Assembly (NCBI GenBank): GCA_963971305.1
Contig: CAXARO010000949.1
Span: forward strand, 103,013 to 167,012
Length of the DNA stretch: 64,000 nucleotides
Source: Arcuatula senhousia
Taxonomy: Eukaryota > Mollusca > Bivalvia > Mytilida > Mytilidae
Reading direction: 5' to 3'
Part shown: one piece after another, positions 45,860 through 58,369 of the stretch
Layout of the letters: each line of letters starts with the position of its first letter
Position numbering within the stretch: position 1 is the first letter of the stretch
Notes under the pieces: model-generated
What the model was told of the DNA's origin: nothing
What the model saw: only the letters and a program-made list of their open reading frames with translations
Databases searched by the model: none
Program-made: the position numbers and the translations under genes

Positions 45860-46095
45860 TTCCATTGAGTTTGCGCACTATGTCTAATCTTGATCGGACT
45901 GATGTTTTATCCGCCATTTTCTTACACATTTCTGAAGCGAGCTGGGCTCCCCTATCTATGATCTCCCCTGCACCTGCTCGCGAGCCTTCTTGTGTAATGA
46001 TGGCGTCATGGTCTGGAAAGTGTTATAAATCAGACTCGACAAAAAGACACCATGTGGACCGGGCATATGATGAAGACTTGCGAGATATTAAGTTT
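45860..46095 (+). CDS. Candidate internal exon, unrecognised
   Basis: It opens after TTTATTTTTAG (phase 1 in) and closes at ATTAAGTTT|GTAAGT (phase 0 out) with no stop in 236 nt. The encoded piece includes MSNLDRTDVLSAIFLHISEA and KRHHVDRAYDEDLRDIKF. No partner exon was found and I do not recognise the family. Confidence 0.3.
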
Positions 46096-46644
46096 GTAAG
46101 TCATTTTTCAGGCCTGTCAAAATTTTTGAGATGACCATGCGTGAGATTTGGTAAAAACCCGGGGTAAAAAATGCAAAGAACAAAAGATCAAAGAAAAATG
46201 CTGCCAATTTGGTTGCAAGATGCGCGAGTCTTGACAGGCCTGATTTATGGGCAGAGCTTGCTGGCCCATTGTAACAGCTAGCTTTTTTGCCGCAGCATAA
46301 TAAAATCTAGACATGTAGTAAATAGCTGGCTAGACAATATTTTAATCGTATTGGCTACGATTACCTGGATTTACCAGGAAAAGTAACAATAAACAAGAAA
46401 AGATATGGGTATAAACCCATATCCAAAGATACTCGGTTAAACATATGTTCATTTGTGTTTGATTCAAAAAGCAAAGAATTACCAGACAGAAATGGCCGGA
46501 TTTCGTTAAACAGGATGTAGATGAGCGACAGATCTTAAATCAAATCCCACGGTATAAGACTCCATCCTGATGCTGTACCATTAATATCAAGTGGCTGGGA
46601 TCAGTAGTTTCTGAGAAACCTGTTACGAAAATTTCTTTAGCCAC

Positions 46645-46822
46645 CCCAGGGGCGGATCCAGAAATTTTCGAAAGGGGGGGTCCACATACTGGTTTCTGTG
46701 GGCCAAAAGAGGGGGGGGGGGTTCCAGACCAATTTTGCTGAAAATCTACACAAAAATTAAAAAAAATTCGGAGGAAAGGGGGGTTCCGACCCCCGGAATC
46801 CCCCTTCTAGATCCGACACTGC
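46645..46822. mobile_element. Short foldback element with GGGGCGGATCCAG end
   Basis: The left end CCAGGGGCGGATCCAGAAAT and right end CTAGATCCGACACTGCACC are roughly inverted. Poly-G runs and CCCCCGGAATCCCCC lie inside. A weaker relative occupies about 60955-61112. This type of short non-coding repeat is common in invertebrate genomes; the class is unclear. Confidence 0.6.
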
Positions 46823-47250
46823 ACCCGACATTTACCATGAATTACCGTACAAAATACTAAATATTAATTAGCATTTTGAAGTCAGTGTTCCCTATAAAGG
46901 ATTATCAGTTCCTGCTTTTTTATAAACATTATATCTTTTAAATATACATGTGTTTGTTTGTTTTAAAGTAGTTATATGTGCCGAATATTTTACCCGTGCA
47001 TGTCCTGGGAGGCGATTAGACCCACAGCAACGCTAAGCTTGCCGGAAAAAGTTCACCGAGCAGCGCTCAAAACCCTGACATCAGGTCAGGCAGCTTTACC
47101 CACAAATCGACTGGGATGTCATAATGAATGCCGTGGTCGTCAGGCTATAATACGGAAAACCTGACGCAAACTATTTTGGTGCACCCTGTTGGGAAAATTG
47201 TCACGTTCCTTGCACGTTAAACAACCTTGTAACAGGTGTCCGTGAGAGCG

Positions 47251-49155
47251 TATATGGGTCATTCTCAAAAAATGTCCTTATTACGTGGCAGTCAAAATAT
47301 TTCCACGTATAATTGAGTTTAAACAATATCTTTTGTCTTGAGTAAAGTATGCACCAAGATGCACTTCTGACATAAACAAATAAACGCTATCTTTAAAAAT
47401 GACATGACGGCACAATTTTAAAACTCAAAAATTGACCAAAATCGTCTGTCCTATGAGTAATTTTTTAAGTAAAAAGTCCTTAATAAATATGATAATGTGC
47501 AAGTAGACTATGGAAATCATGATGGGTTTTTCTTTGGCCATCTATCTGCCTTATCTATAAAATAAAATGGGATAGACATCATTGAAAAAAATTTTCTGGC
47601 GAATCAAAAAATGTCCCCTCTGAAAATGTCTGTGCTGTTAATGGTAGATAGAATTGAAAATAGATTGTACGTATATCCTTATCAGGCAACAAATAAGGAC
47701 ATAGAAACATCCAAACACACCCATTGATCTAAGTTACAGTTACATTTTTGAGAAAAATTTACATATCGTCATTACAATGTAAAGAATGTAAGCTAAATTT
47801 GAGGCGTAATTTTTTTTCCTTGTCCATAATGTTACCGCGATATCTCAGAGACTATAGAGGTATGTGGTTGTAGCTGCTATGGGTAAATTTTACATCTTGA
47901 CCAATCATATCTGAGACCCAAAAGAATATTGGAGACACGATCATTTAATAATTTAAGCAAATAATGTTCCCGTAATTCCCTGATGTTACTGTTCCCTGAT
48001 GTTACTGTTCAAAAGTGTAACAGGACAGACAAATTATAAGTTAAAGATTCTTGAATCCGTCTTCTTTGTATATGGCTTCTGATTTAAAAGCGCTAAAATT
48101 ACTCTAATCACTGATTTTAGCCATATAGAGTGTTAAAAATATATTTTCTTTCTCAGAGTTCATGGTTTAAGTATAATATTTCAACCTGAGAATCAGTAAC
48201 AGGAGGGACATTTTGACAGTAACAGCTGAGACATTTTTTGTAACATACAGGACATATTTGTAAAGGTACAACAAATCATCTGGTTTTGCATTCTGTTAGT
48301 TAGAAAGTGGCACAAATACTTTAATACAGCAGCTTAAGATATCGAAACGCAATTGTGTCAATACTTTGGGGAAAAAAATCTTGTATTTGTTGCTAAAATA
48401 GTGGTAACATCAGAGACAAATAGCCGGTAACATAGTGGACATTCAGTGAAGTTTAACCAGTCATAAAATGCGATATTTAATGATAAAGATAGCCCATCTA
48501 CATAATTTATTAGATATTGCCCCAAAACATGTTATTTATTGCATTAAAATAATCATTTTTGTCAAGAAGTCTTCATTTATTGCTATTAGTCGTCCGTGAT
48601 GTTACGCATTGTCCCTGATGTTACCAGTCTAATTTGTTCAATTGTTGTCTAATACATAACCGTCTGAACAATGATATTTTGCAACTGAAACTAGTTAACC
48701 TTATTGTTCATCATAATGTCAATGAAGAAGTGAAATGTCATATATTGCATTTGATATGTTAGTTAGTTTTGATCTGTTTGCTGAACTGTTTAAAGTCATT
48801 GTCTTATGATGCTCTTAAAAACAAATATTTGAGCTAACCTTTATTTCTGACGCTTGCAAAGTACTTGTTCTGTCCCTATGTGGCAAGTTATGCATGAATT
48901 TTTAAATAAAAGATAAAGCTTTCTTTCATTGCAACGTTTTTTATGTGGTAACATCAAGGACAGCCAAATCAACCCTGAAGGACAATGACTAAAAAAAAAT
49001 CTAATTATATTCGGTTTGATTTTTACTCTTTGCTTGTTTTGTTTACTGAAATGATAGAGGATACCAATAAGTAAATTACAAACTTTCTGTGAGCAATTCT
49101 AATATTCAAGTTTGCCTACCTCGAAATATAGACATTTTTTAGAATGACCCATATA
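47251..49155. mobile_element. 1905-bp TIR element (TATATGGGTCATTCT ends)
   Basis: The left end TATATGGGTCATTCTCAAAA is inverted at the right end (49131-49155) with a one-base difference, extending about 25 bp through AATGTC. The flanks permit a TA or TATA target duplication. The interior has many GTAACATCA/TGATGTTAC words (about 47985, 48005, 48408, 48596, 48618, 48948) and no long frame. It is probably non-autonomous. Confidence 0.7.
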
Positions 49156-49879
49156 GGACCCGTAGGATCCTCCTGTAGTAGGCAAAATTGCGAGTCCCTT
49201 CCAATCACTCCTTTTTTCCAGTGATACAAAACTCTCCTTGCCCATTGGCCTTTTGTCTCCACTTCCTCCACTTCATCATCATTTCATGTTTATTGTATCG
49301 CCCCTTACATGTTAATCTCCCGGATATGTATATAGAAAAAAGCAATAACTATAGCTAACAACTTATGAATATATTTTGTGTAAAGACTTAGTACTACAAA
49401 CGGTCGAATATAGTTTAAAGTGACATAATGACATTTTTTAATAGACGAGTTGTTTATGAAGCAAAGAAGTACCAGTGGGTCGTTCGAAAATCGGGAAAAT
49501 TTATTATATAAAATGACACGACAAAACCACGATTCAGTAGACGTAAAAAGACAAGAAGAAAAGTAAACAACTTAAAGTCAGGGTACCAGTTCTTGCTTTA
49601 ATATGTGTCTTTTAGTTTTTTAACATTCATTTATGTGCCAAATATAATGTCGCTTTAAATTCTTAACAACACACGGTCGGATATATAGTTTAATGGGATT
49701 TTGAATGAAGTTCAAGCATGTTAAAGAGTTTTTGTTACTTTGGAGGCTTTCTCAAAAATAAATGTCACAAATTAATAAATAAAACTTAACAGTTGCACTA
49801 AATATTATAAATATTATACAAGTAAAAACTTAATTCCAAATTTTCGAATTAAAAACATAGCATTGACCAATAACAAATT
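49156..49879. other. Gene-free stretch
   Basis: AT-rich sequence, no coding or structural signal that I can support. Confidence 0.4.
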
Positions 49880-50330
49880 AAGCCGTCAGAGACAGACCAT
49901 TTAACTTGAAAATGGGGGGGGGGGGCTTGATTTTTCGTTTTGGCAAGAAAAAAAAAATTTATCGAAGGTGATGCGACTGAATATTGTTTCATTAAGGGAC
50001 CGACCATTTAACCTGAAAGGGGGGGGGGGCCTTGGTTTTTCCAAAAAAATTAAATAATTCTGAAAATTATTTTTGATGAAACAAATATTTTGGCAGCTGA
50101 GGGTAAAAAAATTCTGAAGAAGGATTTCTGCTATAAAAAATAATGCTGATAATGAAAAAAGATATTCTGTTGCGACGCCTTTGAAAAATAAGTATTTTGT
50201 CCGCGCTCTGTGAAAAAAAAATTCTGACCAAAAAAAAACAAGCCCACCCTTAACCCTTGCCGTGCTGTGTTGTTTTACTTGGTTCAAGTGCTCACTGCTG
50301 CATTGTTTTGGTGAAAAACAACAAATTACC
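49880..50330 (+). repeat. GACCATTT-family repeat, two stacked copies
   Basis: GTCAGAGACAGACCATTTAA at 49887 and AAGGGACCGACCATTTAACC at 49994, each followed by a run of about ten or more G's. The longer one continues into GAAGAAGGATTTCTGCTATA and TGTTGCGACGCCTTTG. The reverse motif GTTAAATGGTCCGTCTCT lies at 55314. Confidence 0.65.
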
Positions 50331-50815
50331 ACTATATAACTTCAAACAGTTGTAGAAATAAAACCAAACAACATATAACTTTGATAATTTATATGGAAGA
50401 ACATTTATGACAAAGCTTCAAAATTATATAATCAACAACACAATATGGTTTCCATGGTAACCAAGTCATTCATGTTTTCCCGTAAAAAACATTTTTTGTA
50501 GCGTTTCTTTCATTTAATGTTTTTTTAAACAAATAAATTGTAGAATATATGAAATGATTTGATAATTTAGGAATAAAAAGTGTCAAATGAACCAATTTCT
50601 CTCAATATTTTTACCAATAAGCCTTTAAGATAAGAATTATACATTGTTTAAAGGATACTATTATTTTGTTGAAAATAACAATTTTTTAAACAAATAAATA
50701 TATGAAAGTGAGCTTTGGACACCTGACTTAAACCAATGTGAACAATACTGGAAACATGTAAGTACATTTTCAATTAAAAGAACAGTAGTAAACATACATG
50801 TATATATCATTTCTG

Positions 50816-53416
50816 TTAATATAACATCAAAACAAATATTGCAGTTGATACAAGAATGTACATAGTACAGAAATCATTCTTCTTCATTTGCCTTTTTCCA
50901 GCGCTTTTATGCCAGGATATATTCCTGTTTTGTGTGGTACAGTTCAAAACATAACAAGGAACAATGCATAATATTACTTCACATTGGCCACATTGATATG
51001 CACTCTCATGTCCAGGACTTTTACGCTTTTGTTCTACTGCAGACTTAATTTCTCGTTCAGCAGGGTTACACACAACACATTGTCTCGAAACAGTGTGTGT
51101 ATATGCTGATATTTTATGGGGAAAATGCCTTCCAGAAAGTCTTTAAAGTTGAAGAGAGGATTATGCGTCCAGCCATTTTTCTATTTATGTCTTTACACTC
51201 AATAAACTGACTAATAAGTTATCTTAGGAAAATTCTTTGGAGCATCAGTGTTCCTTCGTTAACATTTTCCTTGAAAAGTATGTAGACATCCAATGTTGCA
51301 AGGCTGCAAACGTGAAAAAATACTTTCTTTCACCACTTGAGTGTTTTTATCAACACCCTGCCATAAGATACCATTTGATCAGTCCTGGATACAGAAAATA
51401 AGAAAATAAAATACTTTCATTATAAATATAAAAAACATGTCAAAGAAATAAGTGTCAAAAATCAGACGCATTGTAATGCACACATGCTGCTTAATATATT
51501 GATGAATCAACAAATAACACAATAATCCATGTTCTTATGTGCATGTACTGTAATATAAGCAGGTATTTTGAACATATGAATATGTCTTTGTAAAAATATA
51601 TAATTACCAACCAATTAAGTCATTTTGAGCTTTTATTGAATAAAAACACCTTAGAATTAATAGAATGTGTTATTATTGAGAATGGAAAGCTTAAATAAAT
51701 GTACATCATGTAGAAAGTTTAATGATGAAGTGACGTTACCTTAACCTACATGTGATGCATATAGTTACATTTATGCAAAGACTGAAAAACTTGCACCTCC
51801 TTACAGCTTATTGTACTCTGTGACAAGTTTTGGATGATAAATCTCTTCCCCAGTGGTTGGATCTTGTTTACCAATACCTGAAATGTTAAAGGCAATCTTA
51901 AATTTTTTTTTTTTAAATGTCTAATGTAGAAATGAAATTGCCAGCAAATTCATGGTACAATTTTTTTTTTCAATGGTAACTGTGTTATAACTGGGTCAAC
52001 TCAGAATAAAGTAGCTTATATGTGTTTAAATCTTGAATTCCTGAGACAGAAATAAAAGCTTCGTACTATGTACGAATAAGAATATACTATGTTGATACGA
52101 ATAAGAATATACTACGTTAATGTACAAATGTATATGGTACATGAATTTGTGAGTGTATGTATTTTTTTTTTTATCAGAAGTTATCACAGTTGAAACAGTT
52201 ACACTTACAAACATGTACATGTACAGTTTTTTTTAAAGATTTATAAAAAAAAGTAAGTCAAAATATGAATTTTACTAACCAATAAATTCAGATGAGGAGA
52301 CTATGGTATTCATCATAACAACTTTGCTATTTGGTATTTAGTTACACTAAGAATTCCAGAGTTTGCAACAACTAAGTCTCCTTTGCGAGGTACAGCAGCA
52401 TCTTTTATAAGTTGTGGAATGCCTTTCTGATTAGATTGAACAGTTCCAGTTGCATCAACACCTAGTTCCCATAAGTCTTGAAATAGCTGAGGAGATGTGT
52501 AATAGTTGTCAAATACAGAATATGCCCTCCTCCATAAAAGCCTCTTAGTAAGTCCATGGTTAGGTCATAAGTTGATCCATTTTGACTTGGTGGTGTGGAA
52601 GATTTCCCAGTATAAATTCGAAACCTAGAACAGTAGCCATTCCTTGCATCACAAATCATACATGTATATATAAGCCTGTCAGGGTTGTAAACTCAAAAAG
52701 ATAAGTTGCCTCTCCGTGGTACCATTCCTTCATCCGGTGCCAACTGCTGATGTTGGTAATAGGCATGTCCGAAACTTGACACGATTTGCTTAAAGATGTC
52801 TTCAAGTTTGAACAATGGGTTATAATTGGCAAGTTCATGGGGTGTATAGAAGGTGGTGTCATTTAGATGGAGGAAAGTTAAAATCAGTAAAAATCTATCT
52901 CTTGCCATACAGTATCCAAAGAATGGTGTACTTGTGATAGGATTTGTTGACCAATAGTCTGTGACGTCAATCTGGGAAACCAGTCCCATAGCTAGAATCA
53001 GGACAATGAAAACTCTTATTTCATTTTACAAAAAGTCAAATTACAGTTGTGTTTACCCATTTTCTAAATCTTGACTTCAAAGATAATTGACGGCCTTCAG
53101 GATACTGCTCTGCGTATCTTTTTGTTTCAATTGATATTTTCTCATAGGTGGACTCATCAATAAAGAGCTTGAAATAATCCATGGGTGAGTTCCGATCATC
53201 TTCATCTTTCAGCTGTAAAGAACACGTGGTTAAGAAGGGGGTTCCCGGTCCCTAATTGCCGCTCCTGATCTTCCTCGACGTCATTTTCAACAATCTCGTC
53301 GTTATCATCATTTAATTCATTAACTTCGAACCTTCAAATTCTTCCTCGGTATCATTATCATTAAACAATTCAAAGAAATCCACGTATCCTTCGAGATAAT
53401 TTACTTCGGCAGCCAT
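50816..53416 (-). pseudogene. piggyBac-family transposase, decayed
   Basis: Minus-strand pieces in the order of a piggyBac (DDE_Tnp_1_7) protein. The acidic N-terminus (MAAEVNYLEGYVDFFELFND) starts at 53416. Then SPMDYFKLFIDES and KRYAEQYPEG (about 53170); MGLVSQIDVTDYWSTNP, FFGYCMARDRFLLILTFLHL and DEGMVPRRG (52693-52989); NGYCSRFRIYTGKS (52462-52659); DNYYTSPQLFQDLWELG (about 52480); KLVTEYNK (about 51810); and a C-terminal zinc finger CGQCEVILCIVPC (50816-51073). Several frameshifts and stops separate the pieces, so it cannot make active protein. TIRs and TTAA sites were not located. Confidence 0.85.
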
Positions 53417-53858
53417 GTTGTTTCCAATGTAAATTATGAAACAGCGCCATCTATTTTCTGTATTTTGTTCTACAGAATTTCACTCAAATTTAAGTATTAT
53501 AATTATTTCCAACTCAAATCTAACAAATATCTATTAAGATTATTTATTCGCTTTGTAAATGGGTATAAAGATTTTTTCTAGACCGCGTAAATAAGCCAAT
53601 TTTCTGAAATTGGTGAAGCGTAAATATAGATTACCGGCGCCAAATCGAAAGTAGAATTTTTTCTCGATTTGGGGACTGATCTCGGTTTTATTTGACACTT
53701 TTCTAAATTTTACCAAGAAGGAAAAGATTTTCATAAATATATTTCAGTAAAATATCGAATCAGTTGATCCGATTGTTTTAAATCAACGGGGATATTCAAT
53801 TACGAATCTCGGGTATTGATTTTTAGATCAAGGGAATTTCCAACACCACGTGACATAA

Positions 53859-55062
53859 AAATATTTAGGCCGCGGCTACGATTACCCCTTACGGGTAACA
53901 ATAAAAATTTTTTATTGTTACCCCCTTCACTAAAATCGGAAACTGTTTCCGGATACGGCACCTTTTTCGTCCGGAATTCGAAGAGTAACAATAAGAAAAA
54001 AAATAGGATTACCCCCCTTATTGTTACTCGCCAAATGAAAAAAAAATGTCTCAAAAATGAAATTGTTTTATTTGAGTTATGTTTATATTCAGAATAACAA
54101 ACATTTTTCATTTTTGTTTATGATGACTTGAGACATTTGCGACCCATCCAATACGTTGTTTTTGGTGGTGCCTTCAATCCAAGACACTTTAAATGGTGCC
54201 ATTCCAGTCACCCGTCGCAAACAATAGCCGAGAACAAATGCACGTCGACACCACACCTCTGACACAACCATTCAGCTTCTTCTTTTTTGTCGGTAATTCT
54301 TTTTTTAAGAATTAGCCATGCGCTGTTTATCAAGTACTTTTTTATCCTGTTTATATTGATATTCTCATCCAAGATCGTAATGTTAATCGCGTGAACGTCT
54401 TTTATGTTGGTCTCTGCCACTACACCGCCATCCAAGAGGCTTTGAATGTTGACGTCCTCTTTGATCACCCAACTCGACATTGCTGTAAAAAAGGAATAGA
54501 TCAAGAGTTTGTGGAAATAACGTTAGTTTGTCCTAAAATGAAATTACATAAAAATGAGAAACAGTTTAGGTCAGTTTACGCATCTTTGAAAATGTGACAT
54601 ATGTGCAGCACTTATTACAATATTAAAGTCTTATTGAATTAGTGTACACTTGTATAACCTCCGTATGTGGGAAACAAGACGAATTACTGATTTTATTACG
54701 CATTATTCATTGTTTCTTACCTTCTTCTTTTTCTCTAGGCGAACGCTTAAGAAAATGCATGACTAAGAAATTTCGGACTTTTGATATTCGGAAGAAAATT
54801 TTGTATCTCTTTTTGTGATACTTATGATAATGTGTCTAAAATACATCATCATACAAAAAAAACCAACAACATATTTTTTTCTCCATTTGGCGAGTAACAA
54901 TGAGAGTGGTAATCCTAATTTTTTTTCTTATTGTTACTCTTCAAATTCCGGACGAAAAAGGTGCCGTATCCGGAAACCGTTTCCGATTTTAGTGAAGGGG
55001 GTAACAATAAAATTTTTTTATTGTTACCCGTAGAGGGTAATCGTAGCCAGTCCGAAATATTT
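53859..55062. mobile_element. 1.2-kb element with 179-bp inverted arms
   Basis: The left arm 53859-54037 and right arm 54884-55062 are inverted copies of equal length and high identity. Each contains GTAACAATAA...TTATTGTTAC hairpins and the shared words GGATACGGCACCTTTTTCGT and CACTAAAATCGGAAAC. The 846-bp centre carries a small zinc-finger-like frame on the minus strand. The arm length and cargo ORF distinguish it from the short-TIR elements here. Confidence 0.85.
54118..54480 (-). pseudogene. PHD-like zinc-finger ORF inside the inverted-arm element
   Basis: ATG at 54480-54478 opens MSSWVIKEDVNIQSLLDGG. After about 65 residues EEAEWLCQRCGVDV and SAIVCDG lead to an in-frame TGA (54210-54208) exactly where a cysteine would complete C-x2-C. 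The same frame continues with LEWHHLKCLGLKAPP and WMGRKC. The C-x2-C ... C-x2-(C) ... H-x2-C order is PHD-like. One nonsense change appears to have broken it. Role in the element unknown. Confidence 0.55.
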
Positions 55063-55232
55063 ATAAAAAGACAATCATATATTTTGTTTATTTCTCACGT
55101 TGTATCAAAATATTTCACTGAAAATTCAAGTAATAATAATGTTCTTGATTCTTATATGGATTAAATTTCAAGAAGACATGTCTTTCCTTCAAAATTTAGA
55201 ACTTTCCTGACCATGTTCTATTTTTAGTACAA

Positions 55233-55293
55233 GCCCGGATATATCCGGGCTCAGCACTGAGCAATTGAAGGGTGGATCCCGGATATATCCGGG
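55233..55293. repeat. Two direct copies of palindrome CCCGGATATATCCGGG
   Basis: The 18-bp palindrome GCCCGGATATATCCGGGC (55233-55250) and the 16-bp core again at 55278-55293. Both are followed by CTCAGCA. No gene lies nearby. Confidence 0.8.
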
Positions 55294-55299
55294 CTCAGC

Positions 55300-56115
55300 A
55301 TGGCAAGTAAGTTAAATGGTCCGTCTCTAATAATCATCCAGAAAACTGAGAAAAAAAATCGCCGAATTCACACAAGTGCAAATCAATCAAACGATCAATG
55401 AAATCTTCAAAGTAGATGTTTTATAATTGTCTCGTATGTGTGCACACCAAATGTATTTATAGATCAATATCAATTGAGGAAGATATATATACAAAGTTAT
55501 TTATAGATCAATGAATATTAACTGTTTATTTCTAACACATTTGTTTACGTCTTGAATCTCGTATGCTGCATGTATGAACAATCTTTGATTTGATTAGGTA
55601 ATGAATTTAGTACATATCTATGCATTGATAAAAGTTAATTATAAAAATTGTAATACACAAAAAAGGCAAAAAGGGGGATGGGCAGTTGTCGAAATTTTGT
55701 CAAATAAATGACCAGTTCATACATAATACCTAAAATCTATATCAAAAATAGATAGCATAACTATTTTGTGAAAAAAAATCTCTAGATGAAAACAGCAAAG
55801 CATGGGATTTAATGGTGTATAACTGTTCATAAAATTCGAATGGAGAAAGTGTCGTCCAGCTAGGACAAGTGTAGGAATACATAACTGGCTGACAAAATTG
55901 AAACTAACCATTCAATTATCATTATAATGGCATCGAACAACGCTATTTTAAAAAGTTTCAATTCAGACCAACAGTAGATGTAACTAGTGAATAAAAAACT
56001 TTCAATATTTGAACATTCATCACGCACTATATTTTTAAGCGCACGCAGAACCTTATCACAAACTCAAACCAAATCCAATAATACTCTATAAGAACTGTTA
56101 GTATGAACAGTTCCG
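55300..56115. other. Gene-free stretch
   Basis: AT-rich sequence. Only the reversed GACCATTT-family end at about 55314 was recognised. Confidence 0.4.
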
Positions 56116-56130
56116 AGTATTGAAAATAAA

Positions 56131-56841
56131 TTATTGTTACCTGACACTGGAAGTCAAACTACAGTACAAATCGTGTCACGGATCCGGACCTGCTTTTATG
56201 GAAGTAACAATAATATTTTTTCTTATTGTTACCGCGCGTAATTGTTACCTGAAAAGTTAGAATTGCGTTATTCACTAGAGGAATTGGGGAAAACTTAGGC
56301 AATTGAAAAATTGCTTGAATTACAGCATTAAAAGAGACATATTTCGTATGTAATTTAGAAGTAATGTTCGTCCTCATGGCAGATGCAAGTGTAATGAGAA
56401 AATTTTCCCCTTCAGTTTAAACGGAAATCTCGGATGCTTTGAATTAATATTTTTTTAGCCTTGCATTGGCGAATACAGAAGGGATAAGAACCCCCCTTTT
56501 CTCCAAATATTTTTAAATTTTCGCGTAGATTGTCTGCAAAATCGACCTGTAACCCACTCTTATATCCCAAAGAAGCCAATAAGTGTACCCCCCCCTTTTC
56601 GAATTACAAATACATTATTATTTGTTTTTATTAAAATATTCATATTTTTAGAATTCCAAATCATTCTTAAAATACTATACAAATTTAAACAATCAAATGC
56701 AAAATTTTCAACATAATAAGGTAACAATAACGTCGGGTAATAATACATTGTAGGACAAATGTGTACTTCACATGTAAAACAGGTCCGTTCCTGTTACACG
56801 GTTTCCATTTACTCCGTTCTTCCGGTGTCAGGTAACAATAA
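56131..56841. mobile_element. Possible element bounded by TTATTGTTACCTGACAC inverted repeats
   Basis: TTATTGTTACCTGACACTGG at 56131 is inverted at 56817-56841 (CCGGTGTCAGGTAACAATAA). Palindromic GTAACAATAA...TTATTGTTAC hairpins lie at about 56204-56232 and just past the right end at 56832-56860. The hairpin word is shared with the inverted-arm element at 53859-55062, so the two may be related. Confidence 0.5.
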
Positions 56842-56869
56842 TTTTTTTCTTATTGTTACTTTTCCAGGT

Positions 56870-58369
56870 AAATTTATCCAGTGCCTATTTTAATTGAAGC
56901 TTCTATCAAACATTTCGTGGTTTGATTGCTTAAATGTCTTTACCGCTTCCATCGAAGAATAAACTTTATATCTTTGATATAAATAATATGGACTATATTT
57001 CGTGTGTACATCATGTATAATTTAATGTGTAGCATAAAGGTGGTTGTAATTCAATGGTGGGATTCCCATGATTCTCTTTGACGAGATATAGGTCATTGGT
57101 AACAAATATACAGGTCAAGTATGGCAACCTCCACAGATGTATCGTCGCTTCAAAGCTAAATGCCCTTTATGAACGAACGACAAATCTCTTTCACATCGAT
57201 GATATCCCAGCATCAAAATATGTTCACTTAAAAATGTTAAAAGGCCTCGATGACGCCTGGCTATAGAAAACTGCTCATTTAGTTGAAAGAAAGATATCTG
57301 TGCATTGTGTATCAGTGACATAAATGTGTAATAAGTGTGCATAAATCAAATGATTTTCCGCTCTAAATATAGATCCTATAGAACGCTCTTAGATTTTTAA
57401 ACTATATTTTTCGAGTAGAGAGTTAATTTTACATAGGTGATTTTTTAAATTTAATATTTGTGAGCCTAATTTATTGTCATTTTCTTTAAATAAAAATTCC
57501 GTAAAGTCAGTATCAATGAGTAACATCGGGAAAATTCTGTCAAGTCAGTATTGTCATTGATATATAAATACATGTATTTATATATCTATGGTTTCATATA
57601 AGAAGGAAGCAAAGGTGTACCAAAGGGGTAATCAGAATCATAAAACCGTGAAGACAAAGACAAAACCGGCAGACAAAAAATCATCACAACAAAACAAACC
57701 ACATAACAACATAAAACACACACACATAACAACAAAACCGCATTCAGCAACGCGAACTCAAGTCGAAACGAGAGTGAACTCAGGTGCTCCGGAAGAGTAA
57801 GCAGTTCCCTTAAAGTTAACAGATTGTTAGCAGCAATTGCCTAAAAAAGCTTAAAAAGCTTATACATTGTACAAAATGTAAACAAGCTGTTATTTTCTAG
57901 TGTTTCCTGGAGCCCAAATTAGCGTGGTATGACGCCCTGCCGTATTTTTTGAGGCCCTGCCCTTTTTGTATAAAAAAAAATTGACGCCCTAAGCGACTTT
58001 AAGACCGGTTTGACTTCTACTTCCTGTTTAGGGCCCGATGGATATAAAAAATGACATACATGTATATGGACATACAAATTTTCTTCAAGCTTTTCTCATA
58101 AACCGTACATGCGAATGATTTGAAACTTGGTAGGATGGTTCAGCATGACCAACTATACATCTGACCTTTTAGACCTTTCGGACGTCTACTTCCTGTTTAG
58201 GGCTGGACCGTTTGAGCGGATAGGATCGGTGTCTCATGGACACATTCTTTCTTTATTGTTTCTAAATTATATTCAAGTCATACATTTTGTACATGTAGCC
58301 AGTTATCAAAATTCTGGTGATATTATTAAATCTGGTGTAAACACATATTATTACTACCTTTTTTTTTAG
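56870..58369. other. Mostly gene-free stretch with one repeat
   Basis: 57600-57810 is a copy of the A/C-rich repeat at 32240-32470 (GAACTCAGGTGCTCCGGAAG). From about 57930 there is a small repeat of GACGCCCT/GGCCCTGCC words. No supported exon before 58370. Confidence 0.45.

Noticed and set aside
53800..54111. Frames on both strands through the 179-bp arm
   Set aside because: They follow the inverted repeat sequence and hairpins; equivalents appear in the other arm.
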